Below, piece after piece: positions 53,167 through 60,459 of a DNA stretch of 64,000 nt (its first letter is position 1; the number at the start of each line of letters is the position of its first letter). The notes under the pieces are model-generated. The model searched no databases. It worked only from the letters and a program-made list of their open reading frames with translations, and was not told where the DNA came from. The DNA comes from Thiomicrospira microaerophila (lineage in GTDB: Bacteria > Pseudomonadota > Gammaproteobacteria > Thiomicrospirales > Thiomicrospiraceae): NCBI RefSeq assembly GCF_000934765.1, contig NZ_JYNN01000008.1, positions 1 to 64,000 on the forward strand, read 5' to 3'. The position numbers and the translations under genes were made by a program.

Positions 53167-53181
53167 AACGCACAACGCCAT

Positions 53182-53221
53182 GGCGCGATCATCACACGAA
53201 TTTATGAGATATCCGGGTTAA
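53182..53221. repeat. Remnant end of the TTAA/CCGGAT MITE family
   Basis: About 40 bp closely matching the inverse complement of the left end of the element at 57835 (GCGCGATCATCAC, then ATTTATGA and ATCCGGGTTAA). No partner end is nearby. Confidence 0.65.
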
Positions 53222-53299
53222 ATCTTCATACTTTCTCAATACTCTCTAGAGTATTTTTCATTAAACTGATTACAAGATTTGATTAACGTCATTGATCAG

Positions 53300-53390
53300 G
53301 TTGGACTTAGGAGACCCCCTTTGTCACTGAATGGCATTGGCCATTCAACTCCTCAGACTTTTACGCGGCCTCCATGCCGCGTTTTTTTAT
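53300..53390 (+). ncRNA. Candidate small RNA ending in a terminator
   Basis: An orphan, strongly structured segment in a 330-bp gene-free gap. AGGAG (53309-53313) can pair with CTCCT (53349-53353) around an inner hairpin GAATGGC / GCCATTC. This is followed by a canonical terminator ACGCGGC / GCCGCGT plus seven T residues. No ORF ends just before the terminator, so it should terminate a non-coding transcript. No clear promoter was identified and no Rfam-like family is recognised. Confidence 0.4.
53363..53388 (+). terminator. Rho-independent terminator
   Basis: A 7-bp GC-rich stem ACGCGGC / GCCGCGT with a 6-nt loop and a T7 tract, 55 bp before the next gene and 250 bp after the previous one. 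Confidence 0.85.
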
Positions 53391-53442
53391 TTGCGCTTTT
53401 AAGCTACAATAACGCCTCTTTTCACTAGACCTATTAAATGCC

Positions 53443-53889
53443 ATGACTCAATACATCTATAAACATGGGCGCGGTAGCGACGATGCACACAAACGTGATG
53501 CGGCCTTGTTTGCTGAACTATTGAGCCAGCACCACCAATTAAAGCGCGAAACCACTCGGCTAGCGAATGGCATTCTGGCACGCACCACCAGCAACAACCC
53601 CAACCTAGCGAAAATACTACAAGCGCATGTCAGCGGCATGGCACAACGCTTTGCATCCGGTCGCGCTATTCGCTCTTGGGATCCCTTGTTTGCGGCATTG
53701 TTTGAGTTTCGTGATCAAATCGTGATGCAATACCGCGACATTGACGGTGGCGTTGAAGCTCAACTGACGAGTGATGATCCTAGGTTAATTGAATTAATTC
53801 ATAGCCACGACCAAACCCTGCACCAATTTGTCGATTTCGGTTATGAAAAATCTGGCGCCATAAGCCCCAAACCCGACTGGCTGAAATAA
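53443..53889 (+). CDS. Hypothetical protein upstream of a DUF3095 gene
   Basis: A 148-residue soluble protein, apparently all-helical, with no recognised family. Charged segments (HKRDAALFAELLSQHHQLKRE, in parts) and a conserved-looking C-terminal IELIHSHDQTLHQFVDFGYEKSG suggest a His/Asp-containing binding or haem/iron-type bundle, without proof. The start has no good ribosome site. It lies 3 bp upstream of the DUF3095 gene and is probably part of that operon. Confidence 0.6.
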   Translation: MTQYIYKHGRGSDDAHKRDAALFAELLSQHHQLKRETTRLANGILARTTSNNPNLAKILQAHVSGMAQRFASGRAIRSWDPLFAALFEFRDQIVMQYRDIDGGVEAQLTSDDPRLIELIHSHDQTLHQFVDFGYEKSGAISPKPDWLK

Positions 53890-53892
53890 AAT

Positions 53893-55059
53893 ATGACGCA
53901 TTCTAATGACTTCTATCAAACCTTGCCAAAAGTTCAACAATTTGACCAAATACTCGTTGAACAGAACTTTAGCGAACTGCCTGCTGATTGGCTAGTGGTC
54001 ATCACCGATGTCATTAACTCCACAAAAGCGATTGAACAAGGCGACTACCGGTCCATCAATGCTGTGGGTGGGTTTACAGTAGCCGCCATGGTCAACACCC
54101 TCAAACCCCTAGCCTTCCCTTATGTGTTTGGCGGTGATGGGGCGACATTTTGCATCCCACCGCGCTACCGTGACGCGGTAACCACCGCCTTACAAGCCTG
54201 TCAACAACTCGCTAAAAACAGTTTTAATCTTGACTTACGCATCGGTTTAATCGCCTACCGCGAGTTGACGTCCAAGATTTTTGTCGCCCACTATCAAAAA
54301 AACGCCAGCCTTGATCAGGCCGTGTTTATGGGGGGTGGGTTAAGCGAAGCGGATGACAAAATTAAATATAATGATCGCTACCATATCCCCAAAGCGACAA
54401 AAACCGTCGAAGCCGATTTTTCAGGTTTCGAGTGTCGCTGGAAACGATTGCCAAGCCCTCACGAAATCACGGTAAGCTTACTAGTGAAGGCGCACGGTGA
54501 TTTAAGCGAGCAAATGAGGCGCTTAAAATCTTTACAACAACAGATTAACCAAACCCTTGGTGACGAAAAAGATTATCACCCACTGGCGGTGACACACCTC
54601 CAGCTTGGCTTTTCTGCACAAACCTTAATGGGCGAAATGCTAGTAAAATCAGCAGGGCGTCGCTCGATGATCACCCGACTTAAATACTTGTGGATAATAA
54701 GACTACAAAATCTACTTGGCCTGGTACTCATGCGATTTGGCATTAAAATAGGTGAAGCACACTGGGGACACTACAAACAAGACTTTTTGCACAATGCCGA
54801 CTACCGAAAGGTTGACGATGTTTATCGCACGGTATTGAGTTGTGATAAAGCTCAATGGCAACAGCTTGAATACTGGCTCACCGCGCAGGGACCCAACGAA
54901 TTGATTTATGGCGCACATACTAGTGATGCGGCTCTCGTAACCTGCTTAATTAGCAAAGCAGGTGTACAGCACCTACATTTTGTCGATGGCGCAGACGGCG
55001 GCTATGCATTGGCTGCTAAACAACTCAAATCACGCTTGCATGCGAACAACCCAAGATGA
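53893..55059 (+). CDS. DUF3095 domain protein (nucleotide-cyclase-like)
   Basis: A 388-residue protein of the DUF3095 family. The N-terminal half resembles a class III cyclase fold: VVITDVINSTKAIEQGDYRSIN recalls the metal-binding strand, and FPYVFGGDGATFCIPP the second acidic loop (GGDG). The C-terminal part contains a basic helix and HLHFVDGADGGYALAAKQ. Catalytic activity has not been shown for the family as far as I know. It overlaps cmoM by 4 bp and follows the 148-residue gene by 3 bp. Confidence 0.82.
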   Translation: MTHSNDFYQTLPKVQQFDQILVEQNFSELPADWLVVITDVINSTKAIEQGDYRSINAVGGFTVAAMVNTLKPLAFPYVFGGDGATFCIPPRYRDAVTTALQACQQLAKNSFNLDLRIGLIAYRELTSKIFVAHYQKNASLDQAVFMGGGLSEADDKIKYNDRYHIPKATKTVEADFSGFECRWKRLPSPHEITVSLLVKAHGDLSEQMRRLKSLQQQINQTLGDEKDYHPLAVTHLQLGFSAQTLMGEMLVKSAGRRSMITRLKYLWIIRLQNLLGLVLMRFGIKIGEAHWGHYKQDFLHNADYRKVDDVYRTVLSCDKAQWQQLEYWLTAQGPNELIYGAHTSDAALVTCLISKAGVQHLHFVDGADGGYALAAKQLKSRLHANNPR

Positions 55060-55844
55060 AAAAAGCATCAGACCGCAATTTTGACCAACTCGCTGATCAG
55101 TTTGCACAAAAAGTCTATGGCACACTCAAAGGTGAATGGCGCTTAAAGCTACTTAAAGAAGACTTAGCGATGTTTCACGTGAAACCTCAACCAGGCCTGG
55201 TTGAAAAACCGCTAAAAATATGGGATGCCGGTTGTGGTTTTGGACAAATAAGTCAATGGTTAGCGCAGGCTGGCCACGATATGCTGCTCTCTGACCTATC
55301 AAAAAACATGCTCTATCATGCACAACAACACTTTTATGACGCGGGGCAACCCGCAAAGTTCTTGCATGGCGCGTCCCAAGATTTGGCGCCAACGCTGCCC
55401 GATTTTGATCTGGTGCTTTTTCATGCCGTACTCGAATGGTTAGCCGAGCCAAAAGCAACACTTGAAACGGTCATCAGCAAAGTCAAACCAGGCGGTTATT
55501 TGTCACTGTTGTTTTATAACCGCAATGCCATTGTCTATACCAATGTACTTAAAGGTGAATGGCGCTGGCAACATATTTTAGATGATGCCTATATCGGTAA
55601 GGGCAAGAAGCTCACACCACCGAACCCGCATTATCCACACGAAGTCCAGGCCTGGTTAACCGAATGGGGGTTTGAAGTGAAACAACACACCGGTATTCGG
55701 GTATTTCATGATTATCTCCCCCCACAAGTGATGACCAAGAGCCCAGTTGAACAACTAATGGCGCTTGAATACCAATACTGTCGCACACCCACTTATCGCG
55801 ATATGGGACGCTATATTCACCTACTCGCCCAACGCACAACTTAA
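55056..55844 (+). CDS. cmoM: tRNA 5-carboxymethoxyuridine methyltransferase
   Basis: Methylates cmo5U34 of certain tRNAs to mcmo5U. The 262-residue protein matches CmoM along its length: DRNFDQLADQFAQKVYGTLKGE, motif I DAGCGFGQIS, LFHAVLEWLAEP, KPGGYLSLLFYN, GIRVFHDYL and YCRTPTYRDMGRYIH. Just before motif I an extra stretch (FHVKPQPGLVEKP) is encoded by a parS-like site followed at once by an exact palindromic repeat. It is the last gene of a three-gene operon with the DUF3095 protein. A second repeat encodes VQAWL. Confidence 0.92.
   Translation: MKKASDRNFDQLADQFAQKVYGTLKGEWRLKLLKEDLAMFHVKPQPGLVEKPLKIWDAGCGFGQISQWLAQAGHDMLLSDLSKNMLYHAQQHFYDAGQPAKFLHGASQDLAPTLPDFDLVLFHAVLEWLAEPKATLETVISKVKPGGYLSLLFYNRNAIVYTNVLKGEWRWQHILDDAYIGKGKKLTPPNPHYPHEVQAWLTEWGFEVKQHTGIRVFHDYLPPQVMTKSPVEQLMALEYQYCRTPTYRDMGRYIHLLAQRTT
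55171..55186. promoter_or_regulatory. parS-like ParB binding site
   Basis: TGTTTCACGTGAAACC matches the parS consensus TGTTTCACGTGAAACA at 15 of 16 positions. It lies inside cmoM (codons for MFHVKP), 2 bp from an exact AACCAGGCCTGGTT copy. Confidence 0.8.
55189..55202. repeat. AACCAGGCCTGGTT palindrome, exact copy
   Basis: Inside cmoM, QPGLV frame, immediately after the parS-like site. Confidence 0.9.
55646..55657. repeat. CCAGGCCTGG palindrome, 12-bp copy
   Basis: GTCCAGGCCTGGTT near the 3' end of cmoM (VQAWL frame). It is the last copy in the window. Confidence 0.8.
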
Positions 55845-56025
55845 CCTCCGGATCTGGGTCACGGCCGTTAACCCGATAGAACTGGGGACGGAGGTATAAG
55901 GTAGCCGCCACGCTCGATTGCACACCTAATTATCTCAATTAATGGAAAAAAGCTTTTTTATATTAGAAAATGGTTATATAATTATGGCGTTAATATTTTG
56001 TTACCTCATCCAAAAGGAAACCATT

Positions 56026-56655
56026 ATGAAAAAGAATTGGTTATACGCCACGCTATTATCAGGCATGCTAGGCGCCTCTGGCGCTGTCCATGCCAATGCC
56101 CTGCCGCATTCACCCTCTCCGGCACCTAAAAAAGAAAACCACCAGATCCCACAAGGCCTCTATGTCACACCACAACAAGCCTATGACATGGTCACTCAAG
56201 ATGAAAAGGTGATCTTGGTTGACGTCCGCACCCCGGAAGAATGGATGTTTGTGGGCTACAGCCCATTAGCTAAAATCATGCTCCCGTCCGTCATGTTTGA
56301 CTATTCAAAAATGGATACGCATCAAAATCTGCCGCGTTATATGCCTGTTCCACATGCGAACTGGATTAGTGAGTTTGAAGAAAAACTGGCGGACTTAGAT
56401 GGTGACAATGAAAGTAAAATCATCGTCATGTGCCGCTCCGCTTCAGAGCGCGCCGCGCCAATGGCGAATGTACTGCATCAGTACGGTTACAAAAACGTAT
56501 ATCTACTATTAGGCGGCTTTGAAGGTGGCACGGTCAAAGACGGCGAAAAGAAAGGGTTCCGTTTAGTCAATGGTTGGAAAAATGCTAACCTACCGTGGAC
56601 CTATAATATTGAAGCCGATAAGGTTTACTTTAAAAAGTACGGTGTAGAATATTAA
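56026..56655 (+). CDS. Periplasmic rhodanese-like protein
   Basis: A 209-residue exported single-domain rhodanese. The signal peptide is MKKNWLYATLLSGMLGASG...HANA, and the domain has VILVDVRTPEEWMFVGY and the active-site loop MCRSASERA with the catalytic Cys. An insert (about residues 90-125) and a C-terminal extension after GGFEGG are longer than in minimal rhodaneses. Possible roles are sulfur transfer or persulfide handling. I start at 56026 where AAAAGGA precedes the ATG; an in-frame start at 55942 is rejected because it precedes the signal peptide. Confidence 0.88.
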   Translation: MKKNWLYATLLSGMLGASGAVHANALPHSPSPAPKKENHQIPQGLYVTPQQAYDMVTQDEKVILVDVRTPEEWMFVGYSPLAKIMLPSVMFDYSKMDTHQNLPRYMPVPHANWISEFEEKLADLDGDNESKIIVMCRSASERAAPMANVLHQYGYKNVYLLLGGFEGGTVKDGEKKGFRLVNGWKNANLPWTYNIEADKVYFKKYGVEY

Positions 56656-56669
56656 TTTGCTTGTCATGT

Positions 56670-56802
56670 GATCAACAAGGCAAGCGCATCTAAATAATGC
56701 AAAAATCATAGCAATAAGCATGATTAGCCTATCAAACAACGCTCAAACTCAAGCCCCTGGCTTGTTGATTTATTATTTAAGATGCGTTTTCCTTGATTTT
56801 AT
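56670..56802. repeat. Imperfect inverted repeat after the rhodanese gene
   Basis: Arms near 56670-56699 and 56770-56802 (core ATTATTTA-GATGCG) pair with few mismatches around a 70-bp AT-rich centre that itself holds a small hairpin (ATCAT/ATGAT). A similar single arm lies at 38771-38800. It could be a degenerate MITE. Confidence 0.45.
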
Positions 56803-56827
56803 CAGGTATTCAATGCCTTAGACAGCT

Positions 56828-56857
56828 AAAAAGCCGCTTTTTCAGCGGCTTTTTTTA
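56828..56857 (+). terminator. Rho-independent terminator (bidirectional)
   Basis: A 10-bp perfect stem AAAAAGCCGC / GCGGCTTTTT with a 7-nt loop and a T7 tract, between the rhodanese and nuclease genes. Confidence 0.9.
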
Positions 56858-56908
56858 TGTTCAATTCCTTTATAATAAGCCCACTTTTGTACTTAAGAGG
56901 ATAAGACC

Positions 56909-57838
56909 ATGACAATCTGGCCGTTTGGACGCAAAAAACCAACCGCAGCAAGCGCGGCATCACACTTTAAAAAAGCAAGACTAAAAACACGTCTTCAAAT
57001 CGTGTTAGTGGTGATAATGATTGGTGGGATAGGCTATGCGCATGAAACCCTTGTCGCTCGACCAGCGATGGCGTTTGAAGGCGTGCCCTATCACCAAGAC
57101 TGGAAAATTCAGCTTAGCACACGTGTCATGCGCAATGAAGCCTTTATGGTTGGCTATTCAGAGCTGCTCGGGAATCCCTTATGGGTCAAATACCAGGTGC
57201 TACCTAAACCCGATAACATGCAACGCCTGCCCAGACCAGACCGCTTTTCTCATGACTGGCGGAGTGTGCGCTGTTGGTTACATTTTCCTTGTGTAAATCA
57301 TGATGACTATACGCGAACAGGTTATGATCGGGGACACATGGCACCTAACCATGTCATCGCAACCCGCTATGGTCAACATGCACAACATGAAACCTTTTTG
57401 ATGACCAATATCACCCCACAACTGCCCAATTTAAATCGCCGCGCTTGGCAACGATTAGAAGAAATCGCTGCCAATCATTTTTCTGATAACCTTGGCCCAT
57501 TTTGGGTGGTTACAGGGCCTATTTTTGACGATAAGCCTAATTTTCTACCTGGTTATAAAATGATTGCCATACCCAAAGCTTTTTACAAGATTTTCATTCG
57601 TGAAGCAGACACAGCGGGAGACCCCCCCAAAGTATTAGCCTTTGTGATGCCTCAAGAACTCAGTGGCAACGAAGATTTAAGCGCGTTTTTAACCAGTGTG
57701 CGCGATATTGAACAACAAACCGGGCTTAACTTTTTTCACAAGCTTGATGATAGCGTTGAAGCCTATATTGAAACCCTAATTGATCCACAGAGCTGGCAAT
57801 TTACACCCAACATCGCGAACCGACCTGCACGTTTTTAA
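56909..57838 (+). CDS. Membrane-anchored DNA/RNA non-specific endonuclease (NUC1 family)
   Basis: A 309-residue beta-beta-alpha-metal nuclease. A basic N-terminus and one TM helix (about 31-50, LQIVLVVIMIGGIGYA) place the domain outside the cytoplasm. The catalytic motif is DRGHMAPNHV (His general base), with downstream MTNITPQLPNLNRRAWQRLE supplying the metal-binding Asn. VWVVTGPIFD-type strand (FWVVTGPIFD) is also typical. It may degrade environmental nucleic acid. The stop codon lies in the inverted repeat of the adjacent MITE. Confidence 0.9.
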   Translation: MTIWPFGRKKPTAASAASHFKKARLKTRLQIVLVVIMIGGIGYAHETLVARPAMAFEGVPYHQDWKIQLSTRVMRNEAFMVGYSELLGNPLWVKYQVLPKPDNMQRLPRPDRFSHDWRSVRCWLHFPCVNHDDYTRTGYDRGHMAPNHVIATRYGQHAQHETFLMTNITPQLPNLNRRAWQRLEEIAANHFSDNLGPFWVVTGPIFDDKPNFLPGYKMIAIPKAFYKIFIREADTAGDPPKVLAFVMPQELSGNEDLSAFLTSVRDIEQQTGLNFFHKLDDSVEAYIETLIDPQSWQFTPNIANRPARF

Positions 57839-58003
57839 CTCGGATGTTTCATAAATTCGCGTGATGATCGCGCAGGATATTGGTTTACCAGTGCTTTTTT
57901 TCGAAGGAGCGCTGTAGTTATTCATACAGCCGACTGAGAAAAAAGTGCTGGGGAATCAATAGACAAGCGAGGGCGCGTGAACTTTATGAAATATCCGGGT
58001 TAA
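57835..58003. mobile_element. MITE-like element with TTAA ends
   Basis: A 169-bp unit with imperfect inverted ends (57835-57855 and 57983-58003, core CGGAT-TTTCATAAA) and TTAA at both outer edges. A nested inner inverted repeat (CCAGTGCTTTTTTC and GAAAAAAGTGCTGG) would give a long double hairpin. It fits exactly between the stop codons of two convergent genes and may serve as their terminator. A related end lies at 53182. Confidence 0.7.
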
Positions 58004-58005
58004 GG

Positions 58006-58476
58006 TCAAATACCATCTTCGGCGCGAATTTTTTTGCGCTGAAGAATCGCTTTTTTTAAAATGGGAACAATAAAATGATCCATTTGATTGAGCGCTTTTT
58101 TAACGGTAATTTTCTTGTAGTGCGCTAAATCTTCTTCCAACTCTTTACGTTTAATTTTGGGCAGGTTTTCCATCACTTTCTTTTTGATACGGCCCGACTT
58201 ATCAATATTACACAAAATAACTTTTTGCATAGGATTGAGTTCTGTAAGCACTTGCTGAATCGTGGGATTGTCAATTTCAACCATTTTCAACACCAGTCTA
58301 CGGTGCGCTTCTAGGCTTTTTTGCAGGGCCGCTGCATCTTCAGGGGTCAACTGCTTGAGACGATAATCCATCATCTCCACCAACGAAACAGCCGCTTGAT
58401 CGGGTAAAGTAATAATAACATAACCCGCTTCAATCAAAAAAGTGTGCGCATCCTTGCACTTAACCTTAACATCCAT
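58006..58476 (-). CDS. Small FliG-like or motor-associated protein (distal)
   Basis: A 156-residue soluble helical protein. Segments such as PTIQQVLTELNPMQKVILCNID and SGRIKKKVMENLPKIKRKELEEDL recall FliG middle/C-terminal helices, but I cannot confirm homology. The C-terminus is strongly basic. It lies 8 bp after a second similarly sized protein and downstream of motAB, so the four genes probably form one operon. A role in stator recruitment or motor control is inferred from context. Confidence 0.55.
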   Translation of the reverse strand: MDVKVKCKDAHTFLIEAGYVIITLPDQAAVSLVEMMDYRLKQLTPEDAAALQKSLEAHRRLVLKMVEIDNPTIQQVLTELNPMQKVILCNIDKSGRIKKKVMENLPKIKRKELEEDLAHYKKITVKKALNQMDHFIVPILKKAILQRKKIRAEDGI

Positions 58477-58484
58477 ACATTACC

Positions 58485-58955
58485 CTACAAATAAGCTGAC
58501 GAATCGTAGTGAAACTCGATAACACCCTGATCTTCAAGCTCATAAATCAATCGGATCATACGCACGAGCGCCTCTTTCTGCCCAAGTTTATCTGGTAAAG
58601 GCAGAGTTTGAATATCTTCGAGCATTTGTTTTTCCAACGCCTGCCCCATATTACGTAAAACATTGCGTTTTAAATCCGGATCTTGTAACAAGGTGAGCCA
58701 AACCCTAAGGTCCGATTTATCCACTCTTTGCATAAATTGTGGCCAATCTATCGATGATATAAACTTGAGCTTTAGCGCCATTTTTAAATAGCTTTTAATC
58801 ACCGCATCCTGATCTTGCCCTGCACCCGCTGAACGCAAGGAGTGCTTTAAACTAATGCGTAATAAATGTGTTGTAAAACGATCAAGACGCACAATCGCAT
58901 TCCCCATTTGTATCAACCACTCATTATCATTTACTTTTTGCATTCCAATTTTCAT
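58485..58955 (-). CDS. Small FliG-like or motor-associated protein (proximal)
   Basis: A 156-residue soluble protein. The segment LLQDPDLKRNVLRNMGQALEKQMLEDIQTL (read in pieces) closely recalls the FliG pattern with helical repeats, and the C-terminal LIYELEDQGVIEFHYDSS looks like the FliG domain end (RxLEEEGxI). Most of the FliG C-terminal torque helix is not apparent. It starts 20 bp after motB and precedes a second small protein. It may be a FliG paralogue that acts with this stator pair. Confidence 0.6.
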   Translation of the reverse strand: MKIGMQKVNDNEWLIQMGNAIVRLDRFTTHLLRISLKHSLRSAGAGQDQDAVIKSYLKMALKLKFISSIDWPQFMQRVDKSDLRVWLTLLQDPDLKRNVLRNMGQALEKQMLEDIQTLPLPDKLGQKEALVRMIRLIYELEDQGVIEFHYDSSAYL

Positions 58956-58975
58956 AGGCGTCTTCTTTTTGGCAT

Positions 58976-59701
58976 TTACTTTTCATCTAACGAAATAATA
59001 ATCTCTACACGGCGATCTTTAGCATAGTTTGCAAAATCACCGGCTTGCGTCACCGGCTTAGAATCCGCTCGCCCTTCCACTCTTAAGTTGGTCGGCTTTA
59101 CAAATCCTAACTCAATTAAATACTCGCCCACTGAAGCGGCGCGCGAAGCCGACAAATCCCAGTTAGTGCGAAAACGACGGCTACCGGTTAAGGGTATCCT
59201 ATCCGTGTGGCCACGCACCAAAATCTTTGCATCATCTATATCCCTAACAGGAAACATCCGCCGCAACTCAACCCTAAACTCAGGCAATAAATCCGCACTA
59301 CCTGAACGAAACAACGCTTCACCTTCAAAGGTCAAATGCACCGTTTGATCCTCCGGGTTAACATCAACATTTACATCTTGCTGCTCTTCAAAGATTTCCT
59401 GAATGATCTGCGCCATCTGCTCAAACTTTTCGTTTTCCTCATGATCATTTTCTACTGGCGAATCAGGGTGCATTTCAATAATAGTTTTACCATCATGCTC
59501 AAAGATACCACTTTTTGCATCACCAAATACGCTTTGTAGCGAGGTGGCGATTTCTTGAAACTTATGGTCCTCTATCGAACTCATCGCATAAAGCAATGCA
59601 AAAAAGGCCATCAACAGCGCCATTAAGTCAGCAAAGGTCACCATCCACCCGGGTGCACCCTTTTTACAGGGTTTAGCAGGTGGGCACTTATTTTCACTCA
59701 T
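58976..59701 (-). CDS. motB: Flagellar stator protein MotB (PomB-like)
   Basis: A 241-residue stator subunit. The N-terminal TM has the ion-binding Asp (D25) in MVTFADLMALLMAFFALLYA, followed by a plug-like amphipathic segment. The periplasmic OmpA-like peptidoglycan-binding domain has ILVRGHTDRIPL and LRVEGRADSKP. The short linker suits a PomB-type stator. It overlaps the upstream motA by one base. Confidence 0.92.
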   Translation of the reverse strand: MSENKCPPAKPCKKGAPGWMVTFADLMALLMAFFALLYAMSSIEDHKFQEIATSLQSVFGDAKSGIFEHDGKTIIEMHPDSPVENDHEENEKFEQMAQIIQEIFEEQQDVNVDVNPEDQTVHLTFEGEALFRSGSADLLPEFRVELRRMFPVRDIDDAKILVRGHTDRIPLTGSRRFRTNWDLSASRAASVGEYLIELGFVKPTNLRVEGRADSKPVTQAGDFANYAKDRRVEIIISLDEK

Positions 59702-60459
59702 TAGGACGTCTCAGGTAACTGATAAAAGTCATGGGTTAAATAGGGTTTGACGGCTTCTCGCATAATCATCGGCGACTCGCCGTTTTTGATATACATCAAA
59801 CAAATCGCAATCATCTCGCGCTCATGCACCGTCACCGCCTGCCAAGACGCAATTTTTTCCGCCATCGGAATAAAGGCCGCGTTGGCGACAATCGCACCGT
59901 ACAGCGTCGTCAACAATGCCACGGCTAACGAGGGGCCGATGGCCGACGCATCTTCGAGGTTACCCAACATCAAAATCAGGCCGATAACCGTACCAATCAT
60001 CCCAAACGCAGGCGCGGCGTCAGCCATTGAGTCTAACACCGCTTTGCCACGCTGAGCCTGGTTAATCACATTTTGAATTTGATCCGATAAATAACGCTCA
60101 AGCGATTTAGCATCCGGTGCCGCCAACATATAGGCTAAGCCATCATCGTAAAAATCATTGCCCGACGATTGGCCCTCAATCGAAATTAACCCCTCTTTAC
60201 GGGTTTTCTTTAAAAGCTCTTCGGTAATATTAACCAACTCATTTAAATCCGTGACATCTTTACGTCCTTTTGCTGCCAAAGTCGCTGTTTTAAATCCCTT
60301 ACCAATATCTTTAAAGTTATATTTCGCGATGGTCGCACCGACGGTCCCCCCGATAACAATTAGAAAAGAGACCGCATCAAAAAAGGCGCCTAACCCCCCT
60401 CCCATCAACATAGCCAAAATAATAAAGACAAAGGCAACGGTAATGCCAACAAACATCAT
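59701..60459 (-). CDS. motA: Flagellar stator protein MotA (PomA-like)
   Basis: A 252-residue four-helix stator subunit. Signatures are GGTVGATIAKYNFKDI, DAAPAFGMIGTVIGLILML and SLAVALLTTLYGAIVANAAFIPMAEKI. The closeness to PomA (about 250 residues, short N-terminus) suggests sodium-driven rotation, which the mrp antiporter at 21-27 kb could sustain, but ion choice cannot be proved here. It heads a four-gene operon with motB and two FliG-like proteins. The start is at 60459 or 60456. Confidence 0.92.
   Translation of the reverse strand: MMFVGITVAFVFIILAMLMGGGLGAFFDAVSFLIVIGGTVGATIAKYNFKDIGKGFKTATLAAKGRKDVTDLNELVNITEELLKKTRKEGLISIEGQSSGNDFYDDGLAYMLAAPDAKSLERYLSDQIQNVINQAQRGKAVLDSMADAAPAFGMIGTVIGLILMLGNLEDASAIGPSLAVALLTTLYGAIVANAAFIPMAEKIASWQAVTVHEREMIAICLMYIKNGESPMIMREAVKPYLTHDFYQLPETS

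Noticed and set aside
2149-55657. The palindromes as transcription terminators or REP elements
   Set aside because: Most copies lie inside coding sequence, have no T tract, and the arms leave no loop; they are too short and too uniform for REP units.
2149-55657. A CRISPR array built of the repeated 14-mer
   Set aside because: Copies are separated by irregular distances of up to 20 kb; no regular repeat-spacer structure exists anywhere in the window.
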